A stretch of DNA of 64,000 nt from Tipula vernalis (taxonomy: Eukaryota > Arthropoda > Insecta > Diptera > Tipulidae). Location: contig OY282560.1 in NCBI GenBank assembly GCA_958295665.1, forward strand, positions 44,330,333 to 44,394,332, in the 5' to 3' direction. Position numbers and translations under genes: made by a program. Under the pieces are notes generated by a model. The model ran no database searches, was not told the DNA's origin, and saw only the letters and a program-made list of their open reading frames with translations. Positions 11,834 through 21,240 of this stretch are shown here, piece after piece. Positions within the stretch are counted from its first letter, which is position 1, and every line of letters starts with the position of its first letter.

Positions 11834-12950
11834 TTCATGAAGTGGTGGATGATTTTCTTCAACTGGCCACTTTTCTTCGGGTGTTCAGAAATGATTGGGT
11901 CATTCCATCCAATATCGCATTTCCAGATTTTCTGGAGGACGATTTTCATGTAGACGATGAAAAATCCGATCAATCCGAGCGGGTCATATATCACCCTCAA
12001 GACTTCTCGTTTGGTGGGTGCTCGTTCGTCATTGATGATGTTTTCACCGGCACGTTTAACATTCATAGAAAGATGCGTCGTCTGTTGTAGACCACCACAT
12101 ACCGAGGACGCGAGCTTCACTTTCGCCACCTAAATTTAGATTTCTTGGTTCATGTTCAGCGGATCCATTAATTTGTTGAAGAACATTTTGCGAGTTGGAG
12201 ATAAATTTGTGAATGAGAAATCCACCCATTGCATGAATACGAACGACATATTTGATGATCTTGACAGCTTCTTCTTCTATACTAAAACTAGACAACCAGT
12301 CGTCCACGTAGTGATTTTTGACGATCTCGTTAACAGCTTCTTGGCATTCCTCTTGGAATGGCATTGCGTTTTTGTTCTTGATGAACTGGGCTGAGCTCGG
12401 AGAACAACATGCGCTAAATGCCATAACCATTAATACGTAAATATCAGATTTTCTTTTCTTTACCTGATGAAACATTTCACGAATGTCACCCGATATCGCG
12501 ATTGGATACTCTCGAAAACGAAGAAGAATATCGGGGAGCGGTGAGAGTAAATCTGGACCAGGCAAGAGAATAGAGTTGAGTGATGTTTTGTTGACCTCCG
12601 CTGCAGCATCCCAAACGATTCGTGTTTTTTCCGGTTTGTTCGGATTCTTGACAGAGAAAACTGGTAAATACTAGGTTCTATCATTTGTGTCATCGATTTC
12701 CGTTTGTGATAATTTGTGCGCGTACCCACTTCGAACGTACTTCGAAATTTCGTTGTTCAGAATAACGGCTGTATCAGGTTTTCAAACTTGCACAACGACG
12801 AATTGCCATGGGCATGCTGTCTGATAATTTGACATTATCGTATCGCCAGAAAAGTCCTGTTTCATATTGATTAACGATTTTCCGTGTTGTGTTTTCCATG
12901 ATGGTTCGTGCTCTTTCATCTTCTTTCGATTCGGGTAACTTTGTTGGACA
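11770..12950 (-). pseudogene. BEL/Pao reverse transcriptase and A17 region (copy 2)
   Basis: Minus-strand reverse transcriptase split over frames. Visible in order: RIVWDAAAEVNKTSLNSILL with GPDLLSPLPDIL (fingers, about 12625-12525), ISGDIREMFHQV (motif A Asp, about 12500), then NHYVDDWL (YVDD catalytic box, about 12315), then the A17-type YDPLGLIGFFIVYMKIVLQK (about 11985-11925). Frameshifts near 12560 and 12070 separate blocks that belong together. The enzyme copies element RNA into DNA; this copy is broken. Confidence 0.9.
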
Positions 12951-12952
12951 AG

Positions 12953-13985
12953 CTACACCGAAGTTTTGGATGGAGAAAAGTCTTTGACAATATCGTGAAG
13001 TTCATCATTTGGTGATCGCAGAGCTATGCGATGAAATCCGAGAAACGGTGGTGAATTATACCCGCTTGAGCAATACGGCCGATGCCCTTCGCGTAATTGA
13101 AGTGTGCTGGTTAATTGTACATGATCCACACCAATGAGGATCTGTGATTTTGCGTTTGTGTACTCCTTTATTGGTATATCGCGTAGATGTTCGTATTTTG
13201 TGATGTCGATAGGGGTCGACTGTCTTGGAAGCTCCAATGATTTCACGATGTATACGTCATCCATTTGATATTGTTTCGGATTACCGATACCAGAAATTTT
13301 AAAAGCAGTACGCAAGCTGTTTATTTCGGTTCGTGTGTTTCCGCCGGTCCATTGTAATTCGAGATCTACGGTGGGGCCTTTCAATTCCAGTTGTTTGGCC
13401 AAATTTTCGTCGATCATTGTTACGTGTGAACCTTCGTCGAGGAAAGCGTAAGTTTTGACACTAAGCTTTTTGCCGAACAGAACCACTGGGACCACTCGCG
13501 AGAGTATTTGCGTTGCACCGTAATGTGTTGTGTGCATTTTCGAAGTGGAAGGCACATGATTTGAATACATGTCCATTTTAGTCGATGAACTTTCATCTTG
13601 TGATTCAATCGGCATTGATGTTGATTGTGTTTTTGGCGACGATGTCATATTCGATGACGATGGTGTATTGTTTATCGGTTCATCGGAATGAAGATTTGGG
13701 TTGTATAAGAGATAGTTGTGTTTGCGCGGACAACCTTTCACATTACAAACTTTATCGAAAGCACATTTGTTACGATGATTATGTAAACATCTTTTGCAAA
13801 GTTTATGTTTGCTAACAAATGACCAACGATCGGCTGGTTGCATACTCTTGAACTTTTTACAGTTTTGTATTTCGTGTTCGTTGTCTTTACAAACAATACA
13901 ACTGTTTTTGGATTTTTCGGTGGTCACGACGGTATGTGCTGCATGTTGCCGTACTTGACCATCGGAGTGTTTCGATTTTGAAGTT
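12953..13985 (-). pseudogene. BEL/Pao gag zinc region and aspartic protease (copy 2)
   Basis: One open frame of over 320 codons on the minus strand. Near its start are clustered Cys/His motifs (CIVCKDNEHEIQNCKKF, then CKRCLHNHRNKC and CNVKGCPRKHNYLL), the gag-end zinc fingers of BEL/Pao. A low-complexity Ser/Thr linker follows, then the DUF1758 aspartic protease with AFLDEGSHVTMIDENLAKQL (the catalytic D-E/T-G/S site appears as DEGS) and, further on, ILIGVDHVQL, the second conserved block. The protease cuts the polyprotein. It is one of the longest intact frames in the window, but its N-terminus is cut off by the junction at 13985. Confidence 0.9.
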
Positions 13986-13989
13986 TTAT

Positions 13990-14345
13990 TTAGCCGTCAT
14001 GTAGTAAAGCTGGGTGACCTACAGGCGATTTGCAATTCCCAGCAACTCATGAGAGTCAAATCAAATGGAAGATGGGGCAGGGGTAAGAATATACGGGAGT
14101 GGGACAGCCCTATCGAAGTCCTTGGGTTCCAATGCTTTGCTGTAGTAAACATCTAGGAGGGAGAGCAATAAGCCCAGATAGCATGTATCACGTACCGGCT
14201 GGCAGTATTATCAAGTTCAATAAGAACCTGAATATTCACTGGACGGATAATTAAGCAGGATCCAGCACAATAGAGAAGCGCAGTAAAGCGCATATTAAGA
14301 GAAACAGAACCTTCCAAACAACAATCGTATATCTTTGCACCCAAC
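13990..14345 (+). mobile_element. LOA/I-like non-LTR fragment, RNase H region
   Basis: Plus-strand DNA that aligns along its length with 24232-24545 (shared words GTAGTAAAGCTGGGTGACCT, AGGAATATACGG, GGCAGTATTATCA, GAACCTGAATATT versus GAGCCTGAATATT). In the copy at 24 kb the translation shows an AEVYAV-type RNase H block. Here the same part is shortened by a deletion of about 25 bp. It is a 3' fragment of the same non-LTR family, with no other part of that element nearby. Confidence 0.7.
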
Positions 14346-14513
14346 TTCAAATTAGTTATTTACTTCCTATTTGCGCAAATTCAATTCGTAATATAGTTTC
14401 ATACCGTAAATGTTAATCAATTAGTACCGATTAGCAAGCACATAACTATTTTACCGCCAAAGTGTCTACGTATTTAATGAATAATAGAGTACACAATTTA
14501 GCTGAATGATTAA

Positions 14514-14519
14514 TTTATT
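14514..14519 (-). terminator. polyadenylation signal of gene A
   Basis: AATAAA on the minus strand, about 60 nt past the gene A stop codon, in the right position and orientation for 3' end formation. Confidence 0.5.
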
Positions 14520-14575
14520 AAATCGAAAATAAATCCTAATAAATACCTAATGTTTAACACAAAAACTATTCAACA

Positions 14576-14873
14576 CTATAAATAATTGTCATTATCATAA
14601 TAATATTGGGGCTGAATGCGTGCCCGTTGTCGTTCCTTTAGCCGTTGCTGTTGACGCCGGTACACGAATAGTGGACGAAAAACAATTGTGGTTGCACTCA
14701 GTTCCAAGTCCTCACTCTCTTGTACATCCTGCACCACATTTTGAACCACATTTGTACATTGTATGATCGTTACGATTGTACAAATCACTAATAATTTGTG
14801 TAGAATCTGTAAGGTATACACAAAATGTTATTAAACTTGTATAAACATGTCAAAACTTGATTAACTTTACCAT
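14576..14873 (-). CDS. gene A: small secreted protein with IVFRPLFVYR core, spliced
   Basis: Unrecognised gene, model 14873-14871 joined to 14806-14576, 77 residues. Exon 2 has no usable ATG of its own (the open frame starts at a GTG), but 64 bp upstream an ATG is followed directly by GTAAAG, and exon 2 is preceded by TACCTTACAG. Removing this 64-bp intron joins the ATG in frame. Residues 1-19 then form a signal peptide (MILHKLLVICTIVTIIQC), followed by an acidic stretch, the core TTIVFRPLFVYRR (40-52), a Gln/Arg-rich basic segment (53-66) and a Tyr/Asp/Asn tail. The core is identical to that of gene B at 60145. It has a promoter-like initiator and a poly(A) signal at fitting distances. Secretion is predicted; function is unknown. 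A processed bioactive peptide or a basic secreted factor are possibilities only. Confidence 0.72.
14807..14870 (-). other. 64-bp intron of gene A
   Basis: Minus-strand donor GTAAAG directly after the start codon, acceptor ACCTTACAG, with a TTTAATAAC branch-like site between them. The length fits the short-intron class of flies. The model is predicted from sequence only. Confidence 0.65.
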
Positions 14874-14932
14874 TTTTATTATTTATTTACAAAAAAAATA
14901 TTTTTGTCTGCGATCATCTGAAATCGTTTCAA

Positions 14933-14972
14933 GACTGATCGAGTTTTATTAATTTGTAGCGTTTTTTTTATC
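14933..14972 (-). promoter_or_regulatory. core promoter of gene A
   Basis: Minus strand GATCAGTCTTG contains the fly initiator TCAGTC at 14938-14933, placing the start near 14936 and giving a 5' leader of about 63 nt. A GATAAAAAAAAC box about 25-35 bp upstream is a weak TATA candidate. Confidence 0.45.
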
Positions 14973-15207
14973 GAATCTCACATATTAATGAAATTCATTT
15001 AGCATCCAATTTAGAAATGATTAATTGTCATGCGATTTTTGCCACTATATGGTGAGCAAAAACGTATCGTTTTTGTTATAATTTAAATGGAAGATTTCAA
15101 GTTTTTATGATTTATTTTAAGCAAATATGTGTCATTTGCCTGAAAGATGAAGCGAAAATGTTTTTTTTTTTGGCTTTGACGGTGTCTTGGGAAATCGGTT
15201 GATTCTT

Positions 15208-15227
15208 TTGATCATTCATATAGTTGT
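15208..15227. repeat. target site duplication, left copy
   Basis: The 20-bp word TTGATCATTCATATAGTTGT occurs here and again at 20447-20466, exactly bracketing the OTU-containing retrotransposon. Confidence 0.9.
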
Positions 15228-16268
15228 TTTTTTGATTTGATTTTGGTTTGATTTGGGTTGTACGACCAAGCCTTTAGCAAGATCTCCCGGATGACGTCGA
15301 GCCCACCGTACACCCTTTTTACATTGACTTGGAAGGATTGGATAGGATTATTAGTATAGGATTGAGTTCGACCCGGTTACAGACACCTTGACGGTCAACA
15401 GTTAGTAGTATAACAATTGTTAATAATAATAATAATAATTTGTTATCACGGACGGCATAATTTCTATTCACAAGTTCTTATTTCTTTAAGACCGGTAACT
15501 TTGCTTTTTTTCCTTCAGTCCTGAAATTTTAACTTTGTATTATTGTTGTAATTTATTCTGACAGAATTATCTAATCTATTGCTAATTTCCTGAGGTCCAA
15601 CATGTCATCATCTTAATCACTATTTATTTTAATAAGGTTAAATATGTTTCTCAGCAATCCTCGGTTAGTTACTTCCTACCCTAAGTTATACTAAATAAAT
15701 AAATAAATAATCATCTAGTAACAATCCTGTCCACGAGCAGGAAAAATCTATTAATAATATTTTATTTAATCCATCCAGACACTTGCATGCTCCATCATGT
15801 TTGATCATTTCCTATATAAATAACTAAATTAAACTAAATTAGTCTCAATTCGCTACTTAACTTTTTGGAGAGTAATAAATTCTGCAATATACCTGAAACA
15901 GTTCAAACTTTGAACCCAATTAGCATGTTATCAATAGTCCACCCTTCCCATATAAGAACACAACCAACTACAAATTTTTTCCCATCCGAAAACGCCCACA
16001 ACCACCATCTCTCCCACCTTGATGTTACAACCGCAAACCCTTCGTCAATTATAAATTATAACAAATAAACTATACATATATGTATTCAATTATTTATTTA
16101 CTATGTCAATCCATTTATATCTATTTATTTTACCTCTACTTAACTTAAATAAATTTAACTACATTTGTTTAGCAAATGATTAATTAATTAATTACCCATT
16201 AGTTCCTTGCTTGACATCGCTCTGATGTACGTAAGCGATGAATATTTGATAAAGTTGTAATATCCAAC
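15228..16268 (-). other. 3' UTR and tail of the OTU retrotransposon
   Basis: AT-rich untranslated 3' region of the element. The last 180 bp or so on the minus strand (15420-15240: CCGGGTCGAA, CTAATCCTATCCAATCCTTC, GGCTTGGTCGTAC) are shared with 44335-44500. The tail itself is a run of ATCAAA/ATCAAATC units ending in A7. An (AAT)n run lies at about 15421-15440 and an (AAAT)n run near 15693-15707. Confidence 0.7.
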
Positions 16269-19200
16269 CTACATTACTTTAGCTATCTCTTCTTCCGAAA
16301 TTTCATCTTCAAGAAGCTCACTTGAATCTGATTCTTCGCATTGGTAAATCCCTTCAGCTGCTTTCCGTAAATCAACTCGAGAGGATAAGAGAGGTTCATT
16401 ATGCGATCTGTTGAGATAATTTAAATCCTGGTGTAACGAATTATGCCAGGTAAAACATGATCGTCCTAGTTTCCTAGGACCAGCACTGTACGTGAAAGCA
16501 GCCTTGAGTATATGGATAGACGGACGGCGGTACACATGTCCCCAATAATTGATCCGCTGGAACTTAATGCGCTTTGTTATTGTTTTACCTTCAAAATTTC
16601 TTTAATTTTCCTTGCTCTGAGGGTGGATTTATCTTTACTAAATTCCAGTAATCTTCTCAAGAAAAAGAGCTCATATTTCCTTAATCTCTTCCGATTTGCA
16701 AGTGTAAGGGCGGTGGTTTTCAATCCATAGATCATCATGGGAACTATGACAGTATTATACATCGTGATGGCTATCTTAGAAGATACTTTATTTCTTTTAA
16801 TGAAAGATTGCATTAGTTTTGTGACCCCGAGCGCTTGGCGACACCGGGTCCGGATAGTGAGGGGCCTACTAAGCCTAGTTGTGAAGTAGGTGCCCAAGTA
16901 TCGTAATGTTTTCACTGAGGTGAAAGTAATTCCACCTATTCTGACATTGGATGGGATGGGTATTAAGGAGTCTGGGTTTCTAATAAGTACAGTGCATTTA
17001 TTTGGATTCACTGTTAGTCCGGCAATCTCTAATCCAGCGATCAACTCAATCAGAATGGGTTCTAAGCGTGCAGGGTCCCGAGTGACAATTAAAATGTCAT
17101 CAGCATATGGTAGAATTAAAGGAAGCTGCAATGTCCCTCCTTGATTTAAACATAATTCTGGATACTGATCGGCAACAGTTACCAATACTTCATTCAAAAT
17201 GAAATTAAAAAGTCTTGGTGATAGAGGACAACCCTGTTTTACCCCTTTGTTCTTTTTAACTCTAGCTGTACAGGTGTTAAACGACTTGATGGAGGTTTTC
17301 TCCCAGAAACAAGCCTTTATGATGCGGTTTACCAGATAATGAGGCACATATTGTTGAAGACATTCGATTACGACCTTTAGATTGACTGTGTCAAATGCTT
17401 TTGCTAAGTCAATAGAAAAGGTAAAAGTTTCATTCCCGGAGCGCCATTCTTCATCCAGTACTCGACGAACGACAAACATGTGATCATCAGTCGAGCGATT
17501 GGGCAAAAACGCAGCTTGGTATGAAGGCGGTAATTCGAGATGATCATCCAACTTTTCAAGAAGAAGCTTGGCATAGATCTTGTATCCTACATTGCATAGG
17601 GTTATGCGTCGGAAATCACTGGTTTGACGAGGATTCTTGTTCTTAGGAATTGAAACCTGAATGGTCTCCAGCCACTCGGTTGGTGGGTCATTGTTTATCC
17701 ATGCAGTTTCTATGACTTTATGAAGCGATTCAACAATATTGTTGGGTGCATATTTAAATAGTTCAATGGGAATTTGATCCGGCCCCGGGGCAGTGCCTGG
17801 GCAGATTAAATTCAGGACTGACTGAATGTCTTCCTTATTTGGAGGAGGACCTAGGGGAAAGTAATCCTGTTCCTCTATAAGGCTCGGCCAGGTTCCTTCA
17901 ATGGTAGAAAGTTCATTTACCCAGGAGGAAATTGGTATGTAATTTCCGCGAAAGGAAGAGCAATCTCGTTTGAAAATCTTAAAATATGAATAAGTTCTGC
18001 GAAGACGTTCTGGAGGAGAATAGTAAGTCAAACGACTAAAAAATTGCTTGCATTCAGAAGATTTGTGCCTGGAATAGGCATCAGACAAACGTTTCCTGGC
18101 ACTTTGTAGACGCAATCGAGAGCTCATCTCCTGTGGATGAGCATGTTTGTGAAATTGGGCCTGTTTAAAGAGCGCCAATGCTTTCCTACGCTTAGGTGTC
18201 AGGGGCGTCTTGGTGGTGAGTAACTGTTGGGAGCTTTCCTTGATGCAAGTAGTTATCAAATGCCATAGATTACAATCATTTATATCTGAAACTGCTTGTG
18301 CAAATGATTTTGCTAAAACGGACTGATATTGTTTGTGTATCTTTACTCCTTGCAGTAACGAGAGATTCAAAGATTTGAATGAATAAGTCATAGGTGGCCC
18401 TGCAAAGATCAGAACTGGCTTTACATTAGTAGGACAGGCAAGCGACCTCACTTTGCGCATGGTGCACACAATCCATATTAAACGATGATCGCTTAGTGAC
18501 GGGTAAAAACAGGCGGCTTTCACCGACTTAACATAAATAACCCGATTGCTGTTACGGGTTAAAATATAGTCCAACTGGGAATACAATCGACCATCAGTCC
18601 ACGTCATAAGTTTCCGCCGACGTCCATGAAGGGTGTGATTAAAAAGTTGAGTCGACCGAGTTAGTAGTTCTAGAGAAACTCCATCCTCATTCTTCGACTG
18701 CAAATCATCTTCTTTTAGATGAGCATTAAAATCTCCAAATAAGACGATATCGATCTGTTGCGGGCAACGATCAATTATCGAAAGTAACTTTGAGAATATC
18801 TTTGTGGAAAGACGACGATTGTATTGGGAAGTGTGAGGTGGAACATAAGCGGATATGGCAATGATCCTCCTATTCTCAATTCTGCCGTTCAGAGTAATTA
18901 TGGCACCAAAATATTTTCGAATTCCCATGGTCCGAATGAAGGTATGCCTTTTTATCAAAATTCCCACTCCACGTCTTTTTGTCTTGGGATCGTTTGTAAG
19001 GTGCCAAATGTAATTTTTTGAAGAACAGGTTCCAGAGGGCATATTTGTTTCTGAGACACTACATATATGGACATTATTTTCTAATAAAATTCTGTCAATG
19101 GCGTCACGTTTCTGGGAGTTATTAAGGCCTCGAACGTTCCAAGTTCCAAGGCAGAATGAGTTGACGGGAAGGTCCAGGATTGGTGACTCAATTAACTGTG

Positions 19201-19751
19201 ATTCCTCAATTAGTGTATAAGGATTGTCAGTGGTGGAAATTTTCCGGTAGACATTCTCTGCTATGTTAGGCAAATCGGAATATTGTGCCGTGTTAGCAAG
19301 CAATGGGGTATGTTCCTGTTGGAACATTAAGCTGTCATAATGTGACCCCGTATATAGCAAATTAATTTCAGTGTTATACGTTCCCCTGGTCGGTGTAAAA
19401 GTGATTTGATGTTTGACATAATAAATATTTATTTTTAGTTTTTTTCAATTTAGACACGGCCGAAAGACATTCGGCGCCACCCCAAAATCCAGTCTGCTGA
19501 AGGTCGGATAGATATCTTAATATTAATTGATTTCCAGTGTGATTCAAAATTTCCCTGGGATTATAGATCTGATGACATGCATCCAATATTGTGTGAGAAT
19601 AATCATCAAGATTACCGCGTATAAAGCTGACAATTTCAGCTCGGAGATCACTTGCTGAACAGGTTGAAGAATGAGAATCTTGTAGTTGCAGCTGATGGAT
19701 GATTGCATTGAAAAGGCAATTTCCATCACTTGGTATTTTGTGTACTTCCAT
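16269..19751 (-). pseudogene. OTU-endonuclease-reverse transcriptase polyprotein
   Basis: Minus-strand coding region of about 1,160 codons, interrupted twice. The first open part (ATG at 19751 to stop at 19374) has IPSDGNCLFNAIIHQL (OTU aspartate and catalytic Cys) and LQQTGFWGGAECLSAVSKL. The next frame opens from about 19427 and supplies LLYTGSHYDSL, the OTU histidine block, before running on for over 900 codons. It holds an APE-type endonuclease (LGTWNVRGLNNSQKRDAIDR, ETNM, VLFGDFNAHL, SDHRLIW) and reverse transcriptase (GTAPGPDQIPIELF, FSIDLAKAFDTVNL, GVKQGCPLSPRLFNFILNEV, LPYADDILIV). A stop near 16577 is bypassed in another frame (INYWGHVYRRPSIHILKAA), which continues to 16269 with an acidic C-terminus. 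The element is almost intact. Confidence 0.9.
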
Positions 19752-20446
19752 GCCTAACAGTAAATACTGAGTGTGCAATGTATAATACAATATTGCCAAT
19801 TTACCGATTTATTTAACTTAGCTTACCTTCTAATTTTCTAGTTATTAATTCCAGCTATTGCACTACAATTGTAAATTGTAAATTCTTAACTCAATAGCAT
19901 ACTAAATAATTTAATTTATGAATTATTTTAATTTTAATTTTAATTTTAATTTTAATTCTATTTCATCACACACTAATTTCATCACATCAACTCACTACAT
20001 TTCATATAACCCTACGTTTCAAATAAATTCTTTAAACACATAGACACTAGTTTGATAATTAGTTAGCCATTTATCATTTATGTACTTAATTTATCCTTTA
20101 TTAAATTCAGTACCCTTTGTTATATCACTCTGTTATCTTTTAATCACATCAAGGCTTCTTTTAACATCAATAAACTGCATTTCCAGTTTGGACATATATT
20201 CCAAGACTTCCCTATCTCACCTGTCTAATCAAAACTTTACACTTTATACCTAATGTTTTTTCCCTAAATGTTGAACCGTAATATAGCGATGCACAATCAT
20301 GCACTCTTACACAATTCACAATTCACTGAATTTATCGAATTTTAGTTTGAATAGCCAATTTACAATAAAATAATTATTTTTAATAAAAATTAATTTTCGA
20401 GGAAAAAAAACACAACCATTTGACTCGAAAGTCATGGCCAATCCCC
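19752..20446 (-). other. 5' leader of the OTU retrotransposon
   Basis: AT-rich sequence between the 5' target-duplication border and the first ATG. It contains an (ATTTTA)n run at about 19926-19957. The element's 5' end reads GGGGATTGGCCATGACTTTC on the minus strand. LINE promoters are internal, so transcription would start here, but no clear promoter motif is seen. Confidence 0.6.
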
Positions 20447-20466
20447 TTGATCATTCATATAGTTGT
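20447..20466. repeat. target site duplication, right copy
   Basis: Second copy of TTGATCATTCATATAGTTGT, directly beyond the 5' end of the OTU retrotransposon. Confidence 0.9.
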
Positions 20467-21240
20467 GCTTTTATTTTCAAAGTGACGAAAAAAATATTTC
20501 CTAAAAACCTTGTAAGATTTCAAAATTTCAGTATCTCAATTAAAAAATTTGAAATAAATTTATTGCGGTACAATCTTAACCGGGGTATACTAAATAATTT
20601 AGTGCACTAAAGTGCTTTAGAACTGTACACAATATTTGTTGTAGATGTAAAGGAAATGTTGAAGATGTAAAGGGCGGTAGTAGTAAGGTATGAATAAAAA
20701 GATCTTAGTAAACGGGTCCATGGTATGAATCTTGAAAATTAGAGTTTCATCCTTGCTCCCACTATGACCAAATAAATTGTTTTCAGTTTTGAATCACGCA
20801 AACCAATTAACATTTATTTGTTGTTATGACGAATGCTCTAGTGAATTTTGCAACAATTCTCCTTTGTACTTTAAACAATAATTCCGTCAATAATTTCTTG
20901 ATCAACTGATTTTATATACATAAATATTAAACTGGATCAATCAAATTTGCATCATTTAGGTATCTGCAAATCAACAAATTTGTTAGCGATTTTAAGATTA
21001 TGGAATAAAACTATACCAAATTATTTTGAAAAATGTAAACTGCAAAACTTTATTAGGGTGTCATCAATTAAGCCGACAGTAGTTGAAGATGTACGTCAAG
21101 GATCGTTTTTAATGAAATTATTTCATGCAATCTGCAGATATGTCGTTAAACCGACACCAAATATACTGTTCTAGTTTCATTTGTAATGTCACATTTCGCT
21201 TTTCTTATAAAAATGCTTACAAGCGCTAAATTTGCTTGAA
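20467..21240. other. AT-rich sequence, no recognised feature
   Basis: Old flank of the OTU insertion. The only open frame (20947-21174) has no recognisable motif or signal and is taken as chance. Confidence 0.5.

Larger units (their letters stand above)
10300..13985 (-). mobile_element. BEL/Pao retrotransposon, copy 2
   Basis: Minus-strand element in the order gag zinc-finger end, aspartic protease (DUF1758), reverse transcriptase, Peptidase_A17-like region, H2C2, integrase and C-terminal domain. The 5' part (LTR and most of gag) is lost at a sharp junction near 13985, where it abuts a non-LTR fragment. It is a different subfamily from copy 1 and from the copy at 47.8 kb, judging by sequence. 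Several frameshifts break pol. Confidence 0.92.
15228..20446 (-). mobile_element. non-LTR retrotransposon with OTU, endonuclease and RT
   Basis: Element of 5,219 bp on the minus strand between perfect 20-bp target duplications. It has a 5' leader (20446-19752), one long coding region with two frame breaks (19751-16269), a 3' UTR of about 1 kb, and a simple-sequence tail made of ATCAAA-type units next to the left duplication. Endonuclease and reverse transcriptase place it among APE-type LINEs. It has no separate zinc-knuckle ORF1; instead the N-terminus is an OTU-like cysteine protease. The duplication is still perfect and there are only two lesions, so the insertion is fairly young. The clade was not decided. 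Confidence 0.92.

Noticed and set aside
16890..17144. Open frames on the plus strand across the OTU retrotransposon (also 18824-19021, 16512-16730)
   Set aside because: Shadows of the real minus-strand coding region, which shows clear RT and endonuclease motifs.
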